Assembly: GCA_945787565.1 (NCBI GenBank)
Contig: CALZIE010000010.1
Span: forward strand, 1 to 34,052
Direction: 5' to 3'
DNA from: an uncultured Lachnospiraceae bacterium
GTDB lineage: Bacteria > Bacillota > Clostridia > Lachnospirales > Lachnospiraceae
DNA: 34,052 bases
The notes beneath the pieces were generated by a model that was given only the letters and a program-made list of their open reading frames with translations, made no database searches and was not told where the DNA came from. A program made the translations under genes and the position numbers. Shown here piece after piece: positions 1 to 7,752 of the stretch (position 1 is the stretch's first letter; each line of letters begins with the position of its first letter).

Positions 1-63
1 TGAGGAATTTGAAGGTGGTTTGAGAGTTAGAGAACTTTCAGAGGCCAAAGGACTCTAAAGTGA

Positions 64-2859
64 CTACTTTTTCTTCTCATAGACTAGACTGCCGTTTAGG
101 TAGACTTGGAGGATGTCGTCTAAGGCGATTGGGAGAGTCGGAGTCCAGGAGAGGGTGAAGGTTTGGTCGTCATCTTCGTTCATAACGTATAGGTATGTGG
201 ATGTTTGGGTCAATACTTCTGCTTCTGAGATCGGTTCGGATGAATCCTGGGTATTCGATGATTCTGTCGGTACAGAGGTTGGATTCATGGAAACAATTGG
301 GGTAGCAGAGGCTGTCGTAGTGGCTGCTGCTGAACTGTTCGTATCGGTGTTAGATATCTTGATGTTTAGTTTGGAAAGGAGATTGCTTGACAGGACCTTT
401 TTAAGAAAACTTTCTTTACTGTCGTTCGTTTGAGAATCAACACGGCTTACAATGTCGATTCGTATTCGGCTGACGTTACTTCCATAGGTGCCACGGATTA
501 CGATTTTGGCTGGAGTGATCGTGAATTTATGTAACTGAGCTCCATAGATTTTTCCTTTTGTGGTGAGATCGATGGAACCACTTGCCTCTCCTACTTTGAA
601 GTTCATCTTCCAGTCTCCTGCCGTGCATCTGTCATTTTCAATAAAGTCGGATGCCACAAGCTGATACTGGCTTAGGTCTTCTCCTTCTGTTAAAAAGATG
701 TACTCTTCATAGGTACTTCCGGCTTTCATCTTTCCTTGATCATCTACATCAAATCGAAAGCTGATATACGGCAGTATCTGCTTTCCAGCAGAGTCGATCA
801 GATAAAAGCTTCCTGTATGATAGGTGTCTCCCCAGTCCGCCTGGATGTGAAGTTTTCCATCAATTAAGCCGACACCAGACAGATAGGCTTCTGATATGGT
901 TTGGGATATGGAGATTTCCTGTTTTCTCTCTATTTCCTTTAAAACGGTTTCGTCCGCTTCTTTTCCTTCCAGTTCAAGAGCTTCTTCTTTCTCTCTTCTT
1001 GCTTGCCATCCCAAAGGAAGCAATACGCCCCAGTTCTGCTCTCCTAATACGACTTCATAGCCTTCTCCATTTTCCTCAATGATGGCTCTATGATTAAGCT
1101 CCAGTTTTTCTTTGGAGGATGCCTCTTTACATGTGTTTAAGATATCCTGCCGCAAAAGAAAATCGTCATACCGGGTGATTCCTGATAATATGGACTGTAC
1201 TTCAAGTCTCACCTGACTTGAGATGCTTCCATCCCAATCTTTTGCTACAAATCGGACGATGCTTGTGTCATTGTTTATCTTTGTGATTCCTGCAAGGCAG
1301 AATGCATTCATAGAATGAATGGTATAATCTTTTAATGCGATCTCTCCATCAAACTGTCCTTCTTCATCTTTTACCTCTATATAAAATACCGCAGATTCTC
1401 CATCTTGAATGGCATTCAATACTTTCATCCGAACTCCGCTTTGTTCGTCCGATGAGCCAATCGGCTTAAAATAACTTGTCACTTTTGTCCCGATATAAGA
1501 AAGGACTTGATCATAGGATACAGCAAAGACAAGGATTGGTGCTGAAATTACTACACATACTATGAAGGCTAATAAAACTGCTTTTTTACCACGCAACAGC
1601 CGTTCTGACTTTACAATGGATATATTCTGATATTGACCATCTGGTGACTTCTGCTTTTTATAAATGCCTCGTTCCTTATCATGAATCTGCTCCTGTTTTA
1701 TTCTTTCTTCTTCCCGTTTACAGATTCGCTCATATAAGATTTCTAACAGATGACACATAATCTCATTTTTCAAAAAGACACTCGGACCGATATTTTCATA
1801 ATATTTCTGATAACGCTCGATTGCTGATAATTCCTCTAATATGGCGGCATCGGTAGTTGCAACGGACTCTTTCGCCTCTTTTTGTTCTTTTCTCACTAGC
1901 TCTGCGCTCTGTGCTTGCTGTTTCTCCTGTTCTTGCTCCTGTCTCTCTTTTTCCTTTTGTTGCTCTCTTTCTCTCTTAATCTTTTCTATGCTGATTTTGA
2001 TTGTCTGAGCTTCATCAAACTGTCCTTCCTTACCATCCAAATATGGCTCTGATTCCGCATGCTCTTCTGATTGCAGTTTCTCTTGCTCATCCCCACTTTC
2101 TTCTGTCTCTTCAAACTGTTTGTCGTTTGCCCCCACATTCTGTTCCTGCTCTGATTTTACAATCTCTGAAACATTCTTCTCTTCCTTTGCTACCATATTC
2201 AAATCTGCTTTACTTGTCTGAATAATTTTGGTGCCGGCACTTTCCTTCTCCTCGGCACTTGTGTCTTCTCCCTCTATTTTATAATCCCGGAACAACGTCG
2301 GATGGACCTCATGATAAGTCACCTTCATAAGCTCCTCTCTTCGGTCTTCTAGCATTCTTTTATGTACTCGTTTTATTCTTTCTAGACGCTCATCTTCATT
2401 CTTCTGCATACGTTCTTCTGTCTGTCTGATGGTCCACCTTACCTTTTTCTTTCGGCAAGACAGCAATTCTGCGATATCATTTTTCGACACCCTCTCGACA
2501 ACAGACAAATGCATCATTAGGATACTTTTCTTCCTAACCCCATGTAACATGGAATCTAAGAGATAGCCATCCTTTCCTTCTATTACTTCCTGTCCAAATA
2601 CTTTAACTTTACCGGGCTGATAATGTCCTGCTGCTTTATGTCTCTTAGCACTGGCAATTGTCTCTTTTATCATATAATCCCGCTCGTCTTTTACAAGCGG
2701 AAATGTTGGATTCTCATTCATCAGCGTTAAAAATACATCCTGACATACGTCCTCCGCTTCACTTTTTGATTTCACTAATACATAAGCCAGGCGATATACC
2801 ATTACAGAATACCGTTCCATCACCCGCTCCAGATCCTGTTGTGTATAAATGCAGTTCAT
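64..2859 (-). CDS. ECF-sigma-like N-terminus fused to membrane-anchored DUF4179-like protein
   Basis: This 931-residue protein is modular. Residues about 8-75 resemble sigma-70 region 2 (motif AEDVCQDVFL), and residues about 107-160 resemble region 4 with a helix-turn-helix (KNDIAELLSCRKKKVRWTI). Residues 200-400 are a charged Glu/Lys/Gln-rich coiled-coil linker. One transmembrane helix lies at about 426-448. The rest, about 450-835, should lie outside the cell and resembles the DUF4179 region of anti-sigma-like membrane proteins. A Ser/Thr/Ala/Pro-rich linker (about 840-890) and a short terminal domain follow. The start is supported by AGGGGGA upstream of the ATG. In the usual arrangement the sigma factor and its membrane partner are separate genes, so the fusion is unusual. 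A membrane-tethered transcription regulator sensing an envelope signal is inferred. Whether the sigma part still binds RNA polymerase cannot be told. It could be a degenerate sigma kept only as a binding module. Confidence 0.7.
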   Translation of the reverse strand: MNCIYTQQDLERVMERYSVMVYRLAYVLVKSKSEAEDVCQDVFLTLMNENPTFPLVKDERDYMIKETIASAKRHKAAGHYQPGKVKVFGQEVIEGKDGYLLDSMLHGVRKKSILMMHLSVVERVSKNDIAELLSCRKKKVRWTIRQTEERMQKNEDERLERIKRVHKRMLEDRREELMKVTYHEVHPTLFRDYKIEGEDTSAEEKESAGTKIIQTSKADLNMVAKEEKNVSEIVKSEQEQNVGANDKQFEETEESGDEQEKLQSEEHAESEPYLDGKEGQFDEAQTIKISIEKIKREREQQKEKERQEQEQEKQQAQSAELVRKEQKEAKESVATTDAAILEELSAIERYQKYYENIGPSVFLKNEIMCHLLEILYERICKREEERIKQEQIHDKERGIYKKQKSPDGQYQNISIVKSERLLRGKKAVLLAFIVCVVISAPILVFAVSYDQVLSYIGTKVTSYFKPIGSSDEQSGVRMKVLNAIQDGESAVFYIEVKDEEGQFDGEIALKDYTIHSMNAFCLAGITKINNDTSIVRFVAKDWDGSISSQVRLEVQSILSGITRYDDFLLRQDILNTCKEASSKEKLELNHRAIIEENGEGYEVVLGEQNWGVLLPLGWQARREKEEALELEGKEADETVLKEIERKQEISISQTISEAYLSGVGLIDGKLHIQADWGDTYHTGSFYLIDSAGKQILPYISFRFDVDDQGKMKAGSTYEEYIFLTEGEDLSQYQLVASDFIENDRCTAGDWKMNFKVGEASGSIDLTTKGKIYGAQLHKFTITPAKIVIRGTYGSNVSRIRIDIVSRVDSQTNDSKESFLKKVLSSNLLSKLNIKISNTDTNSSAAATTTASATPIVSMNPTSVPTESSNTQDSSEPISEAEVLTQTSTYLYVMNEDDDQTFTLSWTPTLPIALDDILQVYLNGSLVYEKKK

Positions 2860-2913
2860 ATCATCATGTCCCCCTTTTAACTGCGTCTTTTTCGCTTTAT
2901 CCCCATTACTCTT

Positions 2914-2942
2914 ATTTTATGTAAAATTATTCCAATTGTAAA
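2914..2942 (-). promoter_or_regulatory. Probable promoter of the sigma-fusion gene
   Basis: On the minus strand TTTACA (2942-2937), a 17-base spacer and TAAAAT (2919-2914) form a reasonable vegetative promoter about 55 bases before the start at 2859. The -10 box is imperfect. Confidence 0.4.
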
Positions 2943-2988
2943 TAGACAGATTACTTCTTCTTACACATATTAGCCATCGTTTTCCCCA

Positions 2989-3041
2989 TAAAATGACAAC
3001 AGGACTCGTTATTCCCTTATCCGGAACAACAAATCCTGTCA
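2989..3041 (-). terminator. Intrinsic terminator after the ygbA-like gene
   Basis: An imperfect inverted repeat spans 2994-3041, with outer arms TGACA/TGTCA and inner GGATT/AGTCC and TTCC/GGAA pairing. On the minus strand TTTTAT follows. It sits downstream of the operon that ends at 3121 and upstream of the promoter of the next minus-strand gene. Confidence 0.6.
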
Positions 3042-3120
3042 TCAACGATACCTTATATTATTTACTCTTTAGCCCTCATCCACTAAACTCTGGCCTTCTA
3101 ACCCCTCAGACCATTTAGCT

Positions 3121-3528
3121 CTAATCTTTGCTCTTGACTCTTTCAGTCTTTCCCCTCTCGGCACTCGCCTTATCTTTTGCTTTCGCTTTTTTCTCTTCTA
3201 TCACGTGCTTAACCGCCAACACTGGATGATGAAATAGCATTCTTGGTCCGGAATAGCGCATGACTTCTTTAATCTTCTGCTTCATATCCGGCTTATAGCA
3301 GTGTGTCTTACAACAGCTGCAAAATGTCTTTGTTTCCATATGAGGACATTTCTCACTTCGCATTGCGGCATAATCACTTAGTTCTTTGCATTCGGTGCAG
3401 AGATAGTCTTTTCTTTTGCCTTCGGCTTTCCATAATTCTTTATGGTTTCCATGGCAGTAGACGCGAATCATACAGCCCACTAACTCTTTCTCTGCATCTC
3501 TCTTTTTTCTTATGCTATCCGCTTCCAT
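3121..3528 (-). CDS. YgbA-like cysteine-rich protein (nitrous oxide-stimulated promoter family)
   Basis: This 135-residue protein matches the YgbA_NO family as I remember it. The family core is clear: an N-terminal YCHGNHK segment, CTEC at 44-47, a Cys at 61, a CSCCKTHC cluster at 70-77 and the block MRYSGPRMLFHHP near residues 90-102. The C-terminus is a Lys-rich tail. Nine cysteines suggest a metal or Fe-S site. In E. coli ygbA is part of the nitric oxide response and its biochemical role is poorly defined. Here it is the last gene after the two ABC half-transporters, 10 bases downstream of the CydC-like stop, so it is probably co-transcribed. Association with nitrosative or thiol stress is inference from the family and from the known link of E. 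coli CydDC to NO tolerance. Confidence 0.8.
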   Translation of the reverse strand: MEADSIRKKRDAEKELVGCMIRVYCHGNHKELWKAEGKRKDYLCTECKELSDYAAMRSEKCPHMETKTFCSCCKTHCYKPDMKQKIKEVMRYSGPRMLFHHPVLAVKHVIEEKKAKAKDKASAERGKTERVKSKD

Positions 3529-3538
3529 TATATGCCTC

Positions 3539-5191
3539 CTAGCTTGTTCTATGAGATTTCATCTGGTGTTTCACATCACAGATACCAAGAGTGGATGCAC
3601 GATGAGATACTAAGACAACGGTCTTTTCTTCACTGAATTCCTTAATGGATTTTAAGATAATACCTTCATTTAAACTGTCTAAGTTGCTGGTTGGTTCATC
3701 TAAGTAAAGAACCGGACTGTCATGAAGGAATGCTCTTGCAATACCAATTCTCTGACGTTCCCCACCACTTAGGTTTCCGCCAAGCTCTGTAGCCGTCGTG
3801 TCATAGCCATTTGGAAGCGTCATGATAAAGTCATGTAAGGATGCTTTCTTACAAGCTTCAATTACCTCTTCATCGGTCGCATCCATCTTACCGATTCGGA
3901 TGTTGTTACCGATGGTATCACGGAATAATACGGTTTCCTGTGTTACATAGCCTTCCAGTGCACGAAGGGACTTTGTATTGCATTCTTTAATATTGGTTGC
4001 ACCAATCTTGATAGAACCGCCATCTACATCCCAGAAACGCATCAGAAGCTTTAAGAATGTAGACTTACCGCTTCCGCTTTTACCACTGATTCCGACAACG
4101 GTATTCGTTGGAATGGTGAAATCAAAGTCTTTTAAGATCACTTCTTCTTCATAGGAGAAGGATACGTTTTCTGCTTTGATTTCTTCATACTGTGCAGTCA
4201 CGCCGCCCTCTACTTCTTCTACCATTGGTGTATCATCTAAGATTGCAAGTACGCGTTCCGCGCTGGCAAATGTCTGATTTAAGTTGTTGCTTAAGTTACT
4301 TAAAGCGATTACCGGACCAAATCCGCTGAAACAAGTGATTGTCGCAAGGATTACGCTATCCATTCCCACTGCCTGGTTTTCATACAGCCATACAGATACA
4401 AGGAACATAAGAAGACTGAAGAATAACACACCTGCATCGTTGCATGCTCTTGTTAAGCTTTCCTGCTTCTTTAAACGATCCTGAATTTCTTCTAAATCTC
4501 TTGTCTTCTGATTTAATTCTTTTAAACGTTTGTCTCCGCCTGCGTACTGGATTGTTTCATGAATCCCTCTAAGGCTTTCTAATACGAAACTATTTAACTC
4601 ACCGATTCCCTGTCTAAAATCCTGACCATCTTTTCTTCCAAGGAATGTGATCAGTTTTGGAATCAGATAACCAATTGCAAGGTAAGCAGCTCCTAAAATA
4701 ACTGCAAATAAAGGATGTAAATTTCCGATAAACACAAGTAAGATTGCGCATGTAATCACGGCAATGATGGTCGGTGAAATGGTATGTGCATAAAACACTT
4801 CCAGTAATTCGATATCATTTGTGATAATGGAAATTAAGTTTCCTTTGTCTTTTCCTTCTAATTTCGCTGGTGTCAGCTTTCTTAATGCACCAAATACTTT
4901 ATCACGGATTAAAGCAAGAAGCTTAAATGCGATATAATGATTGGATGCCTGTTCTGCATAACGAAGAGCACCACGGATTAAAGCAAGGATGCCGGCTAAG
5001 ATAAATACGGTCTTTAATTTCACATCAAGAACGCCCAGCAGGCCTAATAAACCATAACCACCTAAGATGGTGATGAAGATTGCGGATAAGAATCCGATTA
5101 CACCCATAATTACCGCTGCACACATAACATGAGCAAGAGGTTTTACAATGCCTAATAAACGAAATGTCAGTTTCCATCTGTTCTCTTTCAT
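3539..5191 (-). CDS. ABC exporter half-molecule, CydC-like (permease-ATPase)
   Basis: A 550-residue ABC half-transporter. Residues 1-310 hold six predicted membrane helices (type IV exporter fold). The nucleotide-binding domain follows, with Walker A GKSGSGKS at 370-377, signature LSGGERQR at 474-481, Walker B VLYLDEP at 494-500 and the switch His in VSHRAS. The sequence resembles CydC of the CydDC thiol/haem-linked exporter family. It ends soon after the switch region, slightly shorter than many relatives. It starts one base after the stop of the CydD-like gene, so a heterodimer made from one mRNA is expected. No cytochrome bd genes (cydAB) are present in the window, so the exact substrate and the cydC name are not secure; cysteine, glutathione-like thiols or a haem-related compound are possibilities. 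Confidence 0.75.
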   Translation of the reverse strand: MKENRWKLTFRLLGIVKPLAHVMCAAVIMGVIGFLSAIFITILGGYGLLGLLGVLDVKLKTVFILAGILALIRGALRYAEQASNHYIAFKLLALIRDKVFGALRKLTPAKLEGKDKGNLISIITNDIELLEVFYAHTISPTIIAVITCAILLVFIGNLHPLFAVILGAAYLAIGYLIPKLITFLGRKDGQDFRQGIGELNSFVLESLRGIHETIQYAGGDKRLKELNQKTRDLEEIQDRLKKQESLTRACNDAGVLFFSLLMFLVSVWLYENQAVGMDSVILATITCFSGFGPVIALSNLSNNLNQTFASAERVLAILDDTPMVEEVEGGVTAQYEEIKAENVSFSYEEEVILKDFDFTIPTNTVVGISGKSGSGKSTFLKLLMRFWDVDGGSIKIGATNIKECNTKSLRALEGYVTQETVLFRDTIGNNIRIGKMDATDEEVIEACKKASLHDFIMTLPNGYDTTATELGGNLSGGERQRIGIARAFLHDSPVLYLDEPTSNLDSLNEGIILKSIKEFSEEKTVVLVSHRASTLGICDVKHQMKSHRTS

Positions 5192-5192
5192 C

Positions 5193-6929
5193 TTACATAC
5201 CTCCCTTGCTGTATTGTTCTAACTGTCTCTGTGCAGTGAAGAGATTTGCATAAATACCGTTTGCTGCCATTAATGCTTCGTGTGTTCCGCTTTCTGCATA
5301 TCCGCCACGTTCTAATACGATGATATGATCTGCATCTACAACATTTAACAGACGGTGGCTGATTAATAATACTGTCTTTGTCTTCGCAAGTTCATAAATC
5401 ACACGCATAATATCTTCTTCGCTTTCCGCATCGATATTGGATGTTGCTTCATCGAAGATATAGATTGCAGAATCATGAAGAAGCGCTCTGGCAAGAACGA
5501 GTCTCTGGCACTGTCCGCCGGATAAATTGCTTCCCTTTTCATTTAACTTCATGGAAAGGCCACCCTGGCTGATTACGAAATCATACAGATTTACTTTCTT
5601 TAATACTTCATACATCTCTTCCAGTGTGGCAGATTCTTTTGCCATACGAAGGTTATCAAGCACAGTGCCTTTAAACACATAGCTGGATAAGGAAACTAAC
5701 GTAATCGCTTCCATGCGTTTTTTTTCTGGGATATCACGAAGGGATACGCCGCCAATTGTAATTTCACCTTCATAACCAGTTAACTTACCGGTAAGGATTC
5801 CTGCAATCGTACTTTTACCGGAACCGGATTCACCTACAAGCGCTGTGAGTGTTCCAGGTTTCATGTTAAGGTCCATTTTCTTTAAGATGGTACGTTCCGG
5901 TTCATAAGCAAAGGATACGCCCTTTACTGAGATATCGCCGGAAAGTTCCTGATCCATTGCTGGCTTTTCTTCTTCCTCTTCTAAATCAAGGATACGGAAC
6001 AGCTTGTCGCTTGCTGCCATACCATTCATAGCAATATGGAAGAAGGAACCTAATAAACGAAGCGGAATAAAGAATTCTGCTGCTAAAAGAATCATAAAGA
6101 ATGCTTCTCCGGTATTAATATTACCGTTTCTTACTTCCCATACAGAAACGATCATACCAAGAGCCGCGCCGCCGTAAGCGATTAAGTCCATTATGGAAAC
6201 GCTGTTTAACTGCATCGTAAGAACTTTCATCGTGATCTTACGGAAATGTTCGGCATTCTCATTCATCTTCTTATGCTGTTCTTCATCTGCATCATATACT
6301 TTTAAGGTTGTAAGACCCTGTAAGTTTTCTAAGAAGTCATCCCCTAACTGGGTATAGCTTGACCAGTATTTGGCTAACAGCTTTTTCGCAAATTTCTGAA
6401 CTGCAATAATAGAAGCTGGAATTAAAGGAACACATAAAAATAATACAATCGCTGTTTTAATACTGATAAAACTGAATACCACGAAAAGGGTAATCGGCGC
6501 TAATAAGCTGTAGAAGAACTGTGGAAGATATTTACCAAAGTAAATCTCTAACTGTTCTACACCTTCTGCACTAAGCTGTGTCACCTCTGCTGTTGTTACC
6601 TGCTTGGTATAGCCTGCCCCTAAGCGAAGCAGTTTCTTATAAAGCATCTCACGAAGACGCTCTTTTACCATGCTACCGGATAAATAACTGTATTTACCTG
6701 CAATCATGACAAAGATATAGCGAAGCACGATCATAGCTACTACGATTCCACCTGTCATAAACAGAGAAGAACTCTCATAAGTTCCATTGATCAGCTGCTG
6801 TAAAAGCTTTGCGATCATTCCAATTCCAATGATATTACATACTAATGCAAGCCACTGGAATATAATATTTTTAACAATCTTGTCTTTTGCTTCCGGAATA
6901 GTTCCGATCAGCCTTTTGTTAATCATCAT
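5193..6929 (-). CDS. ABC exporter half-molecule, CydD-like (permease-ATPase)
   Basis: A 578-residue ABC half-transporter with six membrane helices in residues 1-310, Walker A GESGSGKS at 366-373, signature LSGGQCQR near 470, Walker B AIYIFDEATSNID and a switch His in ISHRLL. Features match the CydD partner of CydDC-type heterodimeric exporters. It lies between the YbaN-like gene (105 bases upstream) and the CydC-like gene (one base downstream). The start at 6929 is preceded by AGGAAGGAG about 8 bases away. Residues 317-322 form a run of acidic residues linking membrane and ATPase domains. The two halves likely work together in the plasma membrane, exporting a small thiol or a related molecule; this is inferred from family resemblance alone. 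Confidence 0.78.
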   Translation of the reverse strand: MMINKRLIGTIPEAKDKIVKNIIFQWLALVCNIIGIGMIAKLLQQLINGTYESSSLFMTGGIVVAMIVLRYIFVMIAGKYSYLSGSMVKERLREMLYKKLLRLGAGYTKQVTTAEVTQLSAEGVEQLEIYFGKYLPQFFYSLLAPITLFVVFSFISIKTAIVLFLCVPLIPASIIAVQKFAKKLLAKYWSSYTQLGDDFLENLQGLTTLKVYDADEEQHKKMNENAEHFRKITMKVLTMQLNSVSIMDLIAYGGAALGMIVSVWEVRNGNINTGEAFFMILLAAEFFIPLRLLGSFFHIAMNGMAASDKLFRILDLEEEEEKPAMDQELSGDISVKGVSFAYEPERTILKKMDLNMKPGTLTALVGESGSGKSTIAGILTGKLTGYEGEITIGGVSLRDIPEKKRMEAITLVSLSSYVFKGTVLDNLRMAKESATLEEMYEVLKKVNLYDFVISQGGLSMKLNEKGSNLSGGQCQRLVLARALLHDSAIYIFDEATSNIDAESEEDIMRVIYELAKTKTVLLISHRLLNVVDADHIIVLERGGYAESGTHEALMAANGIYANLFTAQRQLEQYSKGGM

Positions 6930-7034
6930 ATGAAATATGACTCCTTCCTAATAATGTGAATCTGCAACAAAGTAGCTTCTCCACTTAAGTCCCCTAGAAC
7001 AAAAAGATACCCCCAATGCAGGGGGGGTAAGCAA

Positions 7035-7397
7035 TTAAGCTTCTTTTGTCTTTATCTTAAATAAGAAATAGTAATATTTTACTACCATTACTACAAGTAT
7101 CGCGATTCGTGCATGTAGGTTACCACAAAAATAAAATGCTAGCAATAACATGCTGCTTGCAAAAGCCAGTATACAGATTTTTGACTTTCTCGTCATGCTT
7201 CTGTCATCTACAAAGCTTTCTAAATGTTTCTTATATAGACTCGTTCCTAAGAACCAACGATGGAAGCGATCAGAACCCTTTGCAAAACAGAAACCTGCAA
7301 GCAATAAAAAAGGCGTCGTAGGGAGAACTGGTAGCACAACTCCTACAGCGCCTAATGCAAACGATAGCAAACCTATCATAATAAATAATATCTTCAT
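7035..7397 (-). CDS. DUF454 / YbaN-family inner membrane protein
   Basis: This 120-residue protein has the hallmarks of the DUF454 family: an N-terminal helix, the motif GVVLPVLPTTPFLLLAGFCFAKGS (residues about 19-42), and two further hydrophobic helices near 70-90 and 93-112. Four membrane segments are plausible. Its function is unknown in the literature I recall. It is the first gene of the operon that continues into the CydDC-like pair and the YgbA-like gene. The start has a strong purine-rich site (GGGAAGGGAAAG). The long leader upstream contains two operator-like palindromes and a folded RNA element, so expression of the whole operon is probably controlled here. Confidence 0.8.
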   Translation of the reverse strand: MKILFIMIGLLSFALGAVGVVLPVLPTTPFLLLAGFCFAKGSDRFHRWFLGTSLYKKHLESFVDDRSMTRKSKICILAFASSMLLLAFYFCGNLHARIAILVVMVVKYYYFLFKIKTKEA

Positions 7398-7419
7398 ACT
7401 TTCCCTTCCCTAACCTATG

Positions 7420-7518
7420 TATTATCAGATGCTTGGGGGGGTGAATAAAATTTTAAAAGAGGAGATTTGGTACATATGAAACCCCCAAGCCGACGATAAT
7501 TGTTTTAATCTGATAATA
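7420..7518 (-). ncRNA. Structured 5' leader of the ybaN operon (candidate regulatory RNA)
   Basis: Two nested inverted repeats lie in the leader. The outer pair is a perfect 11-bp match: TATTATCAGAT at 7420-7430 with ATCTGATAATA at 7508-7518. The inner pair is GCTTGGGGG at 7431-7439 with CCCCCAAGC at 7482-7490. On the minus strand the arrangement is outer arm, a 17-base one-sided bulge, inner stem, a loop of about 42 bases, then both closing arms. The element ends 22 bases before the ATG at 7397 and just before the ribosome binding site. I do not recognise it as a known riboswitch class. It could alternatively be a DNA-level inverted repeat. Confidence 0.45.
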
Positions 7519-7578
7519 GTTAGCTTTAACTAACCTGTTGATGACTATATGTTAGCATAAGCTAACCTTGGTTGTCAA
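7519..7578 (-). promoter_or_regulatory. Promoter of the ybaN operon with two palindromic operators
   Basis: On the minus strand TTGACA (7578-7573), an 18-base spacer and TAACAT (7554-7549) form a promoter. A palindrome GTTAGCATAAGCTAAC (7551-7566) lies in the spacer and overlaps the -10 box. A second, weaker palindrome GTTAGCTTTAACTAAC lies at 7519-7534, just past the expected transcription start. Their centres are 32 bp apart, about three helical turns. This is a typical repressor layout. The half-site GTTAGC resembles DtxR/MntR-family sites in general form, but the regulator is not identified. Confidence 0.6.
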
Positions 7579-7632
7579 TAACTTTTTTCCTAGATTTTTA
7601 AAGTTTTGATATTTTATTCTTCTTTTCTCATT

Positions 7633-7661
7633 TTTCAGAGAAAAAATTTTTTTCTCTGAAA
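7633..7661. repeat. A+T-rich near-perfect palindrome
   Basis: CAGAGAAAAAA and TTTTTTTCTCTG are back-to-back inverted arms with almost no loop, flanked by TTT and AAA. It lies about 90 bases after the NifK-like stop. A T-run follows on the plus strand (ATTTTTATT) but not on the minus strand, so a role as terminator for the minus-strand cluster is doubtful. It could slow transcription or bind a protein. Confidence 0.4.
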
Positions 7662-7752
7662 TTTTTATTGTCTCCAAAATTTTTTATGTCTCATTTCTTT
7701 GTATCTCAATTTTTTATATCTGAAAGAAGATTCTGTTCACAGATATTCGTCA

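Noticed and set aside
113..2924. Plus-strand ORFs opposite the sigma-fusion gene
   Set aside because: They are antisense shadows of a 931-residue frame with consistent domains and a good start site.
7633..7661. Palindrome as terminator of the nitrogenase-like cluster
   Set aside because: The T-run lies on the plus strand only, so it is kept as a repeat without a terminator call.
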